NCBI GenBank assembly: GCA_030680355.1
Contig: JAUXVF010000025.1
Span: forward strand, 62,001-126,000
Direction of reading: 5' to 3'
DNA from: Caulobacter sp.
GTDB lineage: Bacteria > Pseudomonadota > Alphaproteobacteria > Caulobacterales > Caulobacteraceae
Length of the DNA: 64,000 nucleotides
This document shows positions 34,564 to 44,857 of this stretch, piece after piece. Numbering within the stretch: the stretch's first letter is position 1; the number at the start of each line of letters is the position of its first letter. The notes under the pieces were generated by a model, which saw only the letters and a program-made list of their open reading frames with translations, made no database searches and was not told the DNA's origin. The translations under genes were made by a program, and so were the position numbers.

Positions 34564-36447
34564 ATGAGCCAAATCCCAAACGCGACCCGTTCGGCCAGCC
34601 ATGCGCCTTTTCAGGCGCGTATCGCCAGCGTGGCGCTGATCACCACGGTGGCGGTCCTGCTCGCCGCCTGCACCACCTTCATGATTCAGCAGTGGGCGGT
34701 CTCGATCCAGGAGACCCGCGCCGCCAGCCGGGCCAGGGACGAAGTCGTGGCGGTCATGGCCGCGCCGGCCCTGGCGCGGGGCGAAGAAGCCGAGGCCCGC
34801 CATGTCGTCGCGGCCATCGTCGGCCTGTCGGATGTCCATTCGGCCAGCCTTATCGACACCCAGGGCCGGATCCTGGCGACCAAACGGGACCAGCGCGTCA
34901 GCCCGTCCAAGGAATACACCACCCGGACGCCGGTGACGCTTGACGGGCGGACGGTCGGCGCCCTGCTGACCACGGCCGAGACGCCGCGGCTCGCCGCCCT
35001 TCTGCCCCGCTACCTGGCCCTGACCCTGGCCCTGTTCTTCGGCGCGGCCGGGATCGCCATGTTCGTGGCCAACACCCTGGCCCGGCGGATCATCCAGCCG
35101 GTCAATCGCCTGTCGGACGCCATCGCCGAGGTGGCCAAGAGCGGCCGCTTCACGCCGGTCGTCGAGGAAAAAGCGGATGATGACCTGTTCCGCGGCCTGG
35201 CCCGCAGCTTCAACCAGCTTCTGAACAAGCTGGACGCCAACGACCGTGATCTGCGCCGCACCATGGGCGAACTGGTCGAGGCCCGCGATCACGCCAACGC
35301 CGCCAATGTGTTGAAGTCACAGTTCCTGGCCAATATGAGCCATGAGATCCGCACGCCTCTGAACGGCGTTCTGGCCATGGCCGACGTCATGTCCCGCGGC
35401 AATCTCGACGACAGCCAGCGGGAACGGCTGGGGGTCATCCGGGAGTCCGGCGAGCTTCTGCTCAGCGTCATCAATGACGTGCTGGATCTTTCCAAGATCG
35501 AGGCCGGCCGGCTGGAACTGACCGAGCAGGATTTCGCGCTCGAGGACATCTGCGAGGGCGCGGTCAGCACCTTCTCGATGCTGGCGGTTCAAAAGAACCT
35601 GCGCTTTGACCTGTCCATCGACGCCGATGCCCAGGGCTGGTGGACTGGCGATCCCGATCGCATCCGCCAGATCCTGAACAATCTTTTGTCCAACGCCGTG
35701 AAATTCACGGTCGAGGGCGCGGTCGCGGCCCGGTTCTCGCTGTCATCGGGCGGCGGTCTGAGGCTGACGGTCGCCGACACCGGCATCGGCATCGCGCGCG
35801 ACAAGCTTCCGAACCTGTTCGAGAAATTCATTCAGGCCGACAATTCCACGACCCGCCGGTTTGGCGGCACGGGCCTGGGCCTGGCCATCTGCCGTGAACT
35901 GGTCCAGTTGATGGGCGGCTCCGTCACCGCCCGCAGCATCGATGGCGAGGGCTCGACCTTTACGGTCGAGATGCCGCTCCAGCGCGCCGTCGCGCCGCAG
36001 GTCGCCGACCCCGTCGAAGATGCCGTGGAGGCGCTTGACGAACGCCGGATCCGGATCCTCGCCGCCGAGGACAACGCCACCAACCAGAAGGTCCTGCAGG
36101 CCATCCTGGAGCCGCTCGACGTGCATCTGCACATCGTCTCGGACGGCGGCCAGGCTGTCGACGCCTGGCGCGATGGCGATTTCGATCTGATCCTGATGGA
36201 TGTGCAGATGCCCGTCATGGATGGCGTCGAGGCGACCAAGGCCATTCGCTCGGCCGAGGCCGCCGGCGCCGCGCGGCGCATTCCCATTCTGGCTTTGACG
36301 GCCAACGCCCTGACCCACCAGGTGGAATCCTACCTCGCCGCCGGGATGGACGGGCATGTTTCCAAGCCGATCGAATTGAGCCGTCTCTACGCGGCGATCG
36401 AGACGGCGATGGCCGAGTCCACAGCCGCCAGATCCCAGGCCGCCTGA
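34564..36447 (+). CDS. Hybrid sensor histidine kinase with HAMP domain
   Basis: A 627-residue kinase: transmembrane segment 1 (about 19-43), short periplasmic sensor (about 45-145, CHASE8-like), transmembrane segment 2 (about 148-170), HAMP (about 172-225), coiled coil, HisKA with His260 in [11 protein letters not shown], HATPase (about 370-480, GTGLGLAIC) and receiver (about 492-612) with Asp in ILMDVQMPV. The ATG at 34564 is chosen; an in-frame TTG at 34525 would add a Cys/Arg-rich leader. No cognate regulator is adjacent. Confidence 0.92.
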   Translation: MSQIPNATRSASHAPFQARIASVALITTVAVLLAACTTFMIQQWAVSIQETRAASRARDEVVAVMAAPALARGEEAEARHVVAAIVGLSDVHSASLIDTQGRILATKRDQRVSPSKEYTTRTPVTLDGRTVGALLTTAETPRLAALLPRYLALTLALFFGAAGIAMFVANTLARRIIQPVNRLSDAIAEVAKSGRFTPVVEEKADDDLFRGLARSFNQLLNKLDANDRDLRRTMGELVEARDHANAANVLKSQFLANMSHEIRTPLNGVLAMADVMSRGNLDDSQRERLGVIRESGELLLSVINDVLDLSKIEAGRLELTEQDFALEDICEGAVSTFSMLAVQKNLRFDLSIDADAQGWWTGDPDRIRQILNNLLSNAVKFTVEGAVAARFSLSSGGGLRLTVADTGIGIARDKLPNLFEKFIQADNSTTRRFGGTGLGLAICRELVQLMGGSVTARSIDGEGSTFTVEMPLQRAVAPQVADPVEDAVEALDERRIRILAAEDNATNQKVLQAILEPLDVHLHIVSDGGQAVDAWRDGDFDLILMDVQMPVMDGVEATKAIRSAEAAGAARRIPILALTANALTHQVESYLAAGMDGHVSKPIELSRLYAAIETAMAESTAARSQAA

Positions 36448-36565
36448 CGCCGGTCGATTGTGAACGACGGACAACGGCGCCGTCAGAACCGTTTCAGGCG
36501 ACAGGTGTTTACCTCCTCTCAAGGCCGCCGCTTCCGGCAGCCCCCAACGAAGAGGAGATCTCGTC

Positions 36566-36982
36566 ATGAAGAAGTTTCTCATCCCTCTGTTGGCGAGCTC
36601 CATGCTCGTCGGCGCTGCCCTTCCCGCCGCCGCCGCCAACCCCTGGCAGAACATCAACCAGCGCCAGGCCCAGCTCGATCAGCGGATCGACGCCGGCGTC
36701 CGCAACGGCTCCCTGACCCGGCCCGAGGCTCTGCGGCTGCGCGCCGAGTTCCGCCAGATCGCCCGGATCGAGGCCAACTACCGGCGCTCCAACGGCCTGC
36801 AGGCCTGGGAACGGCGCGATCTGGACCGCCGGTTCGACATCCTGAGCGCCAAGATCCGCTACGAGCGCCACGACCGCGATGACCGTCGTGGTCCCGGTGG
36901 ACGCGCGCCGATCGCCGACGCGGACCGTGACGGTCATCCCGACCGGCACGACCGCTTCCCCCACGATCCGCGCCGCTGGTAG
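36566..36982 (+). CDS. Small exported Arg-rich protein
   Basis: A 138-residue protein with a clear signal peptide (MKKFLIPLLASSMLVGAALPAAAA) and a good GGAGA ribosome binding site. The mature part is helical and rich in Arg, Gln and Asp and ends in a His/Asp/Arg-rich tail (HPDRHDRFPHDPRRW). It looks like the periplasmic Arg-rich helical proteins common in Caulobacterales. No functional assignment. Confidence 0.75.
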   Translation: MKKFLIPLLASSMLVGAALPAAAANPWQNINQRQAQLDQRIDAGVRNGSLTRPEALRLRAEFRQIARIEANYRRSNGLQAWERRDLDRRFDILSAKIRYERHDRDDRRGPGGRAPIADADRDGHPDRHDRFPHDPRRW

Positions 36983-37042
36983 CACCCGCGCGATCGCCGT
37001 TGACGCCTCCGCCTCCCCCCGGGCGGAGGCGTCTTGGCGTGG

Positions 37043-37855
37043 TCAGAGCCGCAGCCGGCTTTCGATCACCGTGACCGCCTGGCCGCGCAGCAGCACCCGG
37101 TCACCGCGATGCTCGCAGTTGAGGTCGCCGCCGCGGCCTGGATAGGCCTGGTGGAACCGCAGATCGACGCGGCCGAGCTTGCCCGCGAACAGCGGCGACA
37201 GGATGCAGTGGGCCGATCCCGTCGCCGGGTCCTCGGGAATGCCCGAGCCGGGCGCGAAGAAACGGCTGACCACGTCATAGGGTTTGCCCGGATCGGCGAG
37301 GGCGGCGGCCGACAGGTTGCCCCGCCCGCCCGTGGCCTCGCCGACGATTTTTTCCAGCGCCGCCAGGTCCGGTTTCAGGGCGTGGACCGCGGCCTCGCTG
37401 TCGAACACCGCCACCAGATAACTGCCGGCCCAGACCTCGGCCGGGGTCGCGCCGAGCGCTTCGGCCAGGCCAGCGGGGAGGGCGGTCTGTTTCGGCGGAT
37501 TGGCCGGAAAGTCCATCTCATAGCCTTCGCCCCGCCGGACCACCGTCAGGGGACCGGACTTGGTGTCGAAGGTCACCGCCGGCGCATCGAGGCCAAGCTC
37601 GCTGAACAGCACATGGGCCGCCGCCAGGGTGGCGTGGCCGCAGAGCGGCACCTCCAGCGCCGGGGTGAACCAGCGCAGGCCGAACCGGGCCGGGTCGGCC
37701 GTGGTCAGCAGATAGGCGGTCTCGGCCTGGTTGTTCTCGGCCGCCAGGGTCTGCATCCAGCCCGCGTCGGGCCAGGCCGCCATCGGCGCGACGATACAGG
37801 CGGGATTGCCCTTGAACGGGCCCGAGGCGAAGGCGTCGACGGTCCACTGGCGCAT
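37043..37855 (-). CDS. PhzF family isomerase
   Basis: A 270-residue PhzF-like protein of two pseudo-symmetric domains. It shows the start [17 protein letters not shown], the catalytic Glu in [22 protein letters not shown] and [16 protein letters not shown]. PhzF proteins are isomerases acting by acid/base catalysis; outside phenazine clusters the substrate is generally unknown, and no phenazine genes are present here. Divergent from a GNAT gene. Confidence 0.92.
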   Translation of the reverse strand: MRQWTVDAFASGPFKGNPACIVAPMAAWPDAGWMQTLAAENNQAETAYLLTTADPARFGLRWFTPALEVPLCGHATLAAAHVLFSELGLDAPAVTFDTKSGPLTVVRRGEGYEMDFPANPPKQTALPAGLAEALGATPAEVWAGSYLVAVFDSEAAVHALKPDLAALEKIVGEATGGRGNLSAAALADPGKPYDVVSRFFAPGSGIPEDPATGSAHCILSPLFAGKLGRVDLRFHQAYPGRGGDLNCEHRGDRVLLRGQAVTVIESRLRL

Positions 37856-37901
37856 GGCGGCTGGAGCTCCTATTAGCCGCGCGGCAGAATTGGAGAGACC
37901 G

Positions 37902-38357
37902 ATGGTCTTCGAACGCGCGGCCGGGAACGGCTACACGATCAGCGACGATCCGGCGAGGTTCGACCTCGCGCTGGGCCATGTCTGGATCAGCGAAAAATCC
38001 TACTGGGGCAAACAGATTCCCTACGACGTCTTCGCCACGGCGGTGCGGGGCAGCCTGACCTTCGCCGCCTATGGACCGGCCGGCGGGATGGCGGCCATGG
38101 CCCGGGTGGTCACCGACCGCGCCACCTTCGGCTGGCTGTGCGACGTCTTCGTTGATGAGGCCCATCGCGGCCACGGCCTGGGCAAGGCGCTGATGGGCTA
38201 TTTCAAGGTTCACCCCGACCTGCAGGGGTTCCGCCGCATGCATCTGGCCACCGCTGACGCCCATGACCTCTACCGTCCGTTCGGTTTCACCGACCTGACC
38301 GGCGCCGACCGCTGGATGGAGATCCGCGATCCGGACGTCTACACGCGGGGGCGGTGA
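37902..38357 (+). CDS. GNAT family N-acetyltransferase
   Basis: A 151-residue acetyltransferase. The acetyl-CoA binding motif A is in [21 protein letters not shown] (R/Q-x-x-G-x-G/A as RGHGLG). The start at 37902 has GGAGAG ten bases upstream; the longer frame from 37731 is antisense to PhzF. The C-terminal [13 protein letters not shown] resembles the group annotated GNAT near PhzF. Substrate unknown. Confidence 0.88.
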   Translation: MVFERAAGNGYTISDDPARFDLALGHVWISEKSYWGKQIPYDVFATAVRGSLTFAAYGPAGGMAAMARVVTDRATFGWLCDVFVDEAHRGHGLGKALMGYFKVHPDLQGFRRMHLATADAHDLYRPFGFTDLTGADRWMEIRDPDVYTRGR

Positions 38358-38365
38358 CCCCCTGC

Positions 38366-38461
38366 TGTCATCCCGGCCGCAGCAAAGCGGAGAGCCGGGA
38401 CCCAGAAGCCAGTGCCTGTGAGGCTGGGTCCCGGATCGGCCTGCGGCCGTCCGGGATGACA
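38366..38461. repeat. TGTCATCCC-type intergenic inverted repeat
   Basis: Outer arms TGTCATCCCGG and CCGGGATGACA enclose a second inverted pair (GGGACCCAG near 38398 and CTGGGTCCC near 38424). This is a different repeat type from the CTCTCCC family. It lies between two convergent genes. Confidence 0.75.
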
Positions 38462-38468
38462 GTTGAGT

Positions 38469-39041
38469 TCAGACCGGCGCCACCACCGTCACCTCGGGCC
38501 AGCGCGTGCGGGCCGAGGTGGTGGTCCGCTCCCAGCCCGCCGCAGTCGGCCGGTTGGGATTGGGCCTCAGGATCATGGCGAAGACGTCCTCCAGCCCGAA
38601 CGGCGCTTCGATGGTCAGGCGGTCGTCGGCTTCCAGCCGCACGCCCACGCCGAAGGCCGGGCAGACGAACCGGCTGAGCGCCTCGGCGCTGCTGGTCAGC
38701 GGTTCATAGGGCTCGCCGAAATGGGCCTCGAACCACAGATGCACCCGGGCCTGGTTGCGCACCTCGACCAGGGCGTCGAGCGGCGGCGGGCAGAGGGCGG
38801 CGGCCCGTTTGATGTGCACGTCCTCGGCGTCATAGCTGGTGTCGGGGTCGAAATAGACCAGGTCGTAGTCGCGTACGCCGTAGTCCGGCTCGCGGCCGGT
38901 CACGTGGTTCCAGACCCTTTGGTAGACCGCCCCGGAGACGATCAGCCAGTCGGGCAGGTCGAGCTCGCGCGCCAGGGTCAGCACCGTCATCATCGACGGC
39001 GAGGCGCGCAGGATGTCCTCGAGACGGCGTTCGAGTGTCAT
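38469..39041 (-). CDS. Nucleotidyltransferase family protein
   Basis: A 190-residue protein of the NTP_transf_6 / DUF925 type. The nucleotidyltransferase core is seen as LIVSGAVYQRVWN (a G-S-like loop) and the acidic pair in VRDYDLVYFD. The C-terminal half includes FGLEDVFAMILRPNP. Its target is unknown. The start overlaps the thiD stop (ATGA), so it follows thiD in one operon. Confidence 0.82.
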   Translation of the reverse strand: MTLERRLEDILRASPSMMTVLTLARELDLPDWLIVSGAVYQRVWNHVTGREPDYGVRDYDLVYFDPDTSYDAEDVHIKRAAALCPPPLDALVEVRNQARVHLWFEAHFGEPYEPLTSSAEALSRFVCPAFGVGVRLEADDRLTIEAPFGLEDVFAMILRPNPNRPTAAGWERTTTSARTRWPEVTVVAPV

Positions 39042-39862
39042 CGGTCCCTCATCGCCTCTCTCAGGGGCCAGGCGTGATCGAGCGGCCCGTGGCCGGCGCC
39101 GAAGCCCGGCGCGCGCAGCATGGCCTCGTGAACATAGGTCCAGGCCCGGGCCACGGCGCTGGTCAGGTCCAGCCCCTGGGCCAGGCCGACGGCGCAGGCG
39201 GACGCGAGCGTGCAGCCGGTGCCGTGGGTGTGGCGGGTGTCGATCCGCTCGCCCTCGAACACCGTCTCGCCGGCCGGGGTCATCAGCAGATCAACCACCC
39301 GCTCGCCGGGCACATGGCCGCCCTTCATCAGCACCGCCGGGGCGCCCAGGACCAGCAGGGCCTCGCCGGCGCGGCGCAAGTCGTCGGTGGAATGGGCGGG
39401 CAGGCCGGTCAGGGCCTCGGCTTCGGGCGCGTTGGGGGTCAGAAGCGCCGCGCGGGGGATGAGCAGGGTCCGCACCGCCTCGACGGCGCCGGCCGGCAGC
39501 AGGGCCGCGCCGCCCTTGGCGATCATCACCGGGTCGATGACGGCCGGGACGCCGGGCGCGCTGTCGAGCAGCCGCGCGACCAGTTCGACCGTGGCGACGT
39601 CGCCCAGCATGCCGGTCTTGATGGCGTCGGCGCCGATGTCGTCGAGCACCGCCCGGGCCTGGGCGGCGATGATGTCGGTGGGGATGGGGTGAACGCCGCT
39701 GACGCCCAGGGTGTTCTGCACCGTGACCGCCGTGATCGCCGTGGCCGCGTAGCCGCCCAGGGCCGTGACCGTCTTGATGTCGGCCTGGATGCCGGCGCCG
39801 CCGCCGCTGTCGGAGCCGGCGATGATCAGGACGCGGCCGAGGAAGGAATCAGGGGAGGGCAT
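39038..39862 (-). CDS. thiD: Hydroxymethylpyrimidine/phosphomethylpyrimidine kinase
   Basis: A 274-residue ribokinase-fold kinase that phosphorylates HMP and HMP-P in thiamine synthesis. It shows the substrate site GSDSGGGAGIQADIKT near the start, the anion-hole and catalytic base in HTHGTGCTLASA, and MLGDVATVELVARLL. No thiamine riboswitch is visible in the 39-base gap upstream. It is followed by the coupled nucleotidyltransferase gene. Confidence 0.95.
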   Translation of the reverse strand: MPSPDSFLGRVLIIAGSDSGGGAGIQADIKTVTALGGYAATAITAVTVQNTLGVSGVHPIPTDIIAAQARAVLDDIGADAIKTGMLGDVATVELVARLLDSAPGVPAVIDPVMIAKGGAALLPAGAVEAVRTLLIPRAALLTPNAPEAEALTGLPAHSTDDLRRAGEALLVLGAPAVLMKGGHVPGERVVDLLMTPAGETVFEGERIDTRHTHGTGCTLASACAVGLAQGLDLTSAVARAWTYVHEAMLRAPGFGAGHGPLDHAWPLREAMRDR

Positions 39863-39901
39863 GGGCTGTTTGTAGCGGTGCGGCCGGTCGCGAGGGAGTC
39901 C

Positions 39902-40219
39902 TCAGTCTTCGGTCTTCGTCGCCGCCCCGATCTTCGCGCTCTCACGCTTCAGCGGCTTTGCCACCGGGCAGACCTCGGTGACGAAGTCGTTGAGGGTGTT
40001 GAGCATGTTGTCCGGCGTCAGGCTGTAGTGGACGAACTGCCCACGCTTCTCGCTGCGCACCAGCCCCGCCGCCTCCAGGATCGTCAGGTGCTGCGACACC
40101 GCCGGCTTGGAGATTTCGAACCGCGCGGCGATCTCGCCCGCGGTCATCTCGGCATGGGCGAGATAGGCCAGGATCTTCCGGCGGACGGTTGAGGAGAGGG
40201 CTTCGAAGACGCGCTGCAT
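39902..40219 (-). CDS. ArsR family transcriptional regulator (SdpR-like)
   Basis: A 105-residue winged-helix protein starting MQRVFEALSSTVRRKILAYL, with the recognition region ISKPAVSQHLTILEAAGLV. Metal-binding Cys residues of classical ArsR are absent; a single Cys (VCPVAK) is near the C-terminus, so it may respond to something other than metal. The start at 40219 is typical of the family; the upstream TTG at 40228 is unlikely. It is divergent from the membrane-protein/desaturase pair, its likely target. Confidence 0.92.
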   Translation of the reverse strand: MQRVFEALSSTVRRKILAYLAHAEMTAGEIAARFEISKPAVSQHLTILEAAGLVRSEKRGQFVHYSLTPDNMLNTLNDFVTEVCPVAKPLKRESAKIGAATKTED

Positions 40220-40310
40220 GGTTACCAATTAAGGAGTTTCCTAATCACTTGCAAATGGGCATGTTTAGGTATTTAAGGAAAAAGCTAATTAACTTACAGG
40301 GGTAAGGGCA
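40220..40310. promoter_or_regulatory. AT-rich operator region between arsR-type gene and desaturase operon
   Basis: A sharply AT-rich island in a GC-rich genome. TTAAGGA occurs at 40229-40235 and again at 40273-40279. The first lies in an imperfect palindrome, ATTAAGGAGTTTCCTAAT (40228-40245). These are likely sites for the divergent ArsR-type repressor. AGGGG at about 40298 is the ribosome binding site for the plus-strand gene. Confidence 0.5.
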
Positions 40311-40724
40311 ATGTCCTGGCTGGGTCGGATTTTCCACGGCGGTTGCGAACGAACGACAACGTTGGGGCGGGCGGTGACCGGCCTGACGATGGGGGCGCTG
40401 GTTGGCGCCGGACTGGTGTTCTTGGGCACGGCCGTCGTCCTGGGGCCGTTGGCGATCTACGTGGGCGCCGTGTCACTGTTCTTCTGGGCGTTCGGACTCT
40501 TCGTGATCGCAACGCCGGGATGGTGGCTCCTCCACCGTCTCGGCGCCCGATGCCAGACGGCGGCGATGATCTATGGCGGTGGCCTCACCCTCGCCGTTGA
40601 AGCGGTTTACCTGGCGGCGGACTATGGGGTCCTGCGGGGCGGTCCGATGCTGCTGGCAGGCCTTTCCGGGGCGGCGGTCGGCTGGGTCGTCGCCAGGGTC
40701 GCCTACGCGCCGGCCCCGACATGA
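40311..40724 (+). CDS. Small membrane protein coupled to desaturase
   Basis: A 137-residue protein with about four transmembrane segments (about 20-45, 47-70, 82-103, 112-132), with no recognised family. Its stop overlaps the next start (ATGA), so it is coupled to the desaturase. It may help that enzyme in the membrane; this is inferred from position only. Confidence 0.7.
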   Translation: MSWLGRIFHGGCERTTTLGRAVTGLTMGALVGAGLVFLGTAVVLGPLAIYVGAVSLFFWAFGLFVIATPGWWLLHRLGARCQTAAMIYGGGLTLAVEAVYLAADYGVLRGGPMLLAGLSGAAVGWVVARVAYAPAPT

Positions 40725-41638
40725 CCATCGACCCGCACACCGACGACCCGTATGGCGTCCATTCAATCATGCCGGATTCCGACGCCGACGCCGTCAGCGG
40801 TCGCGTGGCCTGGGACCCGGTTCATTCGTTCTGGAACGGCGGCATGCTGGCCGGAACGGTGCTGCTGGCCCCGGTCTTCTTCAGCTGGAGCGCGGTGGCC
40901 GTCTTTGTCCTGCTGACCGGCGCGACCCTGCTCGTCGGCCATTCCGTCGGCTTCCACCGCCGCCTGATCCACGACAGCTTCAAGTCTCCGCTGTGGCTGG
41001 ACTATCTGATGATGTGGATCGGCACGCTGGTCGGCATGAGCGGGCCGCTGTGGATGATCGAGGCTCATGACACGCGGGACTGGGGTCAGCGTCAGCCGGC
41101 CTGCCACCCCTACCTGTCCAACAGGGCCGGCTTCTGGACCGACTATGGATGGAACCTGCATGGCCGGTTGGTCCTCGACCATCCGCCCCGTATCGAGATA
41201 CCGGACTCTATCGCGGGCGACCGGTTTTACCGCTTTCTCGAGCGCAGCTGGATGCTGCATCAGCTGCCGCTGGCGGCGGGCCTGTTCTGGCTCGGCGGCT
41301 GGCCCTGGGTGGTCTGGGGCGTCTGCGTGCGGGTCTGCCTGTCCGTGACCGGGCACTGGTTTGTCGGCCGTTTCGCGCACCGGCAGGGCCCGCAGGCATG
41401 GCTTGTGTCGACCTCGGGCGTGCAGGCCCATGATGTGCCCTGGGCGGCGATCCCGACCATGGGCGAGGCCTGGCACAACAACCATCACGCCTGGCCCGGT
41501 TCAGCGAGACTTGGCCTCTATCCGGGACAGGCGGACTGGGGATTCGCGTTCATTCGGCTGCTGGAGCGGCTGGGGCTGGCCTGGGACGTGAGGACGCCGG
41601 ACACCTTGCCACCGCGCGAGGAACTGATCGCCGTCTAG
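40721..41638 (+). CDS. Acyl-CoA desaturase-like protein with altered second His box
   Basis: A 305-residue membrane di-iron desaturase homologue. Box 1 (HSVGFHRRLIH) and box 3 (WHNNHHAWPGSARLG) are intact. Where delta-9 desaturases have HRxHH, this has EAHDTRDWGQRQPACH, keeping only one His of the motif. About four transmembrane helices are seen (about 42-72, 83-107, 178-212). I recall a subfamily with HDxRDWxQR here, so it may be a true enzyme with changed ligands or reaction. The first in-frame ATG is used; a later ATG (MPDSDAD, 40769) is possible. Confidence 0.82.
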   Translation: MTIDPHTDDPYGVHSIMPDSDADAVSGRVAWDPVHSFWNGGMLAGTVLLAPVFFSWSAVAVFVLLTGATLLVGHSVGFHRRLIHDSFKSPLWLDYLMMWIGTLVGMSGPLWMIEAHDTRDWGQRQPACHPYLSNRAGFWTDYGWNLHGRLVLDHPPRIEIPDSIAGDRFYRFLERSWMLHQLPLAAGLFWLGGWPWVVWGVCVRVCLSVTGHWFVGRFAHRQGPQAWLVSTSGVQAHDVPWAAIPTMGEAWHNNHHAWPGSARLGLYPGQADWGFAFIRLLERLGLAWDVRTPDTLPPREELIAV

Positions 41639-42441
41639 CCGTCGATCGCCCGCTGCACCGCCAGCGCCTGTACGGTCTCGCGGACGTCATGCACCCGCAC
41701 GGCCGCCACGCCGGCCCGGGCGCCTTCCAATGCCACGGCCAGCGACCCGCCCAGCCGGTCGCCGGCGTCTGTCGCCAGCGGGTCGATGGCGGCGATGAAC
41801 CGCTTGCGGCTGGCGCCGAGCAGGATCGGAAAGCCCAGGGCCACGAACCGGGGCAGGGCGCGGATCAGGGCCAGGTTGTGGGCCAGGGTCTTGCCGAAGC
41901 CGACGCCCGGATCGAGCCAGATCTTCTCACGGGCGACGCCGGCGGTCAGGGCGACCTCGGCCCGGGCCAGCAGGAAGGCCTCGACCTCGGCCACCACGTC
42001 GTCATAGCGGGGGTCGTCCTGCATGGTGCCGGGCTCGCCCAGCATATGCATCAGCACGACCTCGCAGCCGAGTTCGGCGGCCATGGCCGGGGAGTCCGGG
42101 GAAAAGCGCAGGGCGCTGACGTCGTTCCACAGCGTCGCCCCGGCGACCACGGCGGCGTGGGCCACCTCGGGCTTCATGGTGTCGATGGAGATCGGCACGG
42201 CGGTCTCGGCCCGCAGGGCGGCGATCAGCGGCAGGACGCGGGCCATCTCCTCGGCCTCGGCCACCGGCGCGGCGCCGGGCCGGGTCGACTCGCCGCCGAT
42301 GTCGAGCCAGTCGGCGCCCTCGGCGATCAGCCGGCGCGCGTGGGCCAGGGCCGCTTCAGGGTCGAGATGGCGGCCGCCGTCGGAGAAGCTGTCGGGCGTG
42401 ACGTTGACGACGCCCATGACCAGGGTGCTAGTGCCGCTCAT
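41635..42441 (-). CDS. folP: Dihydropteroate synthase
   Basis: A 268-residue enzyme that joins p-aminobenzoate to the dihydropterin pyrophosphate. It shows MGVVNVTPDSFSDGG, WLDIGGESTRPGA, ISIDTMKPEV, LGASRKRFI and VHDVRET. The start at 42441 gives MSGTSTLVMGVVNV, the usual N-terminus; the longer frame is antisense to the next gene. Its ATG shares bases with the divergent gene's ATG (CATG at 42439-42442). The stop overlaps the convergent desaturase end by 4 bases. Confidence 0.96.
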   Translation of the reverse strand: MSGTSTLVMGVVNVTPDSFSDGGRHLDPEAALAHARRLIAEGADWLDIGGESTRPGAAPVAEAEEMARVLPLIAALRAETAVPISIDTMKPEVAHAAVVAGATLWNDVSALRFSPDSPAMAAELGCEVVLMHMLGEPGTMQDDPRYDDVVAEVEAFLLARAEVALTAGVAREKIWLDPGVGFGKTLAHNLALIRALPRFVALGFPILLGASRKRFIAAIDPLATDAGDRLGGSLAVALEGARAGVAAVRVHDVRETVQALAVQRAIDG

Positions 42442-42883
42442 GTCGTCGAATCCCCCGTCTGCCGAAACACCGCCCTGGATCGAAGCCAGCCGCGCCTTCC
42501 TGCACCTTCTCGAAGCCGAGGGCGAGGGCGCCGTGGCCGACCTGAAGGCCGCGCTGACGGCGCTCGTCGCCGCCGCCGAGGGCACGCGCCTGCCGGAGAT
42601 CGATGAGGACCAGGAGCATGACCCCCTGGTTCATGAGGAAACCTGGTGGATGGCGCACGTTCAGCGCCGGTTCCCGAAGCTCGGCCTCTATGCCGCGCCC
42701 GACGGTCTCTACGGCGATGCGGCGGGCGACCTGGCCGAACTGGCGCTGGAGCTTGAGCAGAGCCTGTCGATCGCCGACGCCGGCAAGCCGGTGCTGGCGC
42801 AATGGGAATGGCGGTTCGGCTACGATACGCATTGGGGCTGGGCTCACGCCCAGCCCCTGCTGATGCATCTCGCGACGGGCTAA
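42440..42883 (+). CDS. Conserved hypothetical protein (possibly DUF5063)
   Basis: A 147-residue soluble acidic protein: MSSNPPSAETPPWIEASRAF, EGTRLPEIDEDQEHDP, VHEETWWMAHVQRRFPKLGL, QWEWRFGYDTHWGWAHA. The Trp-rich C-terminal half is reminiscent of the DUF5063 group, but this is not certain. The start overlaps the folP start on the opposite strand, leaving no room for a separate promoter or ribosome binding site. The true start may be further downstream. Confidence 0.65.
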   Translation: MSSNPPSAETPPWIEASRAFLHLLEAEGEGAVADLKAALTALVAAAEGTRLPEIDEDQEHDPLVHEETWWMAHVQRRFPKLGLYAAPDGLYGDAAGDLAELALELEQSLSIADAGKPVLAQWEWRFGYDTHWGWAHAQPLLMHLATG

Positions 42884-42886
42884 AGG

Positions 42887-44785
<1,899 letters not shown>

Positions 44786-44857
44786 TCGATCAGTCTTCCT
44801 GTGCTCTACGTCATCTAGATAGGACGGCGTCGGCGGTTTCGCCACGCGCGCGTTTCG

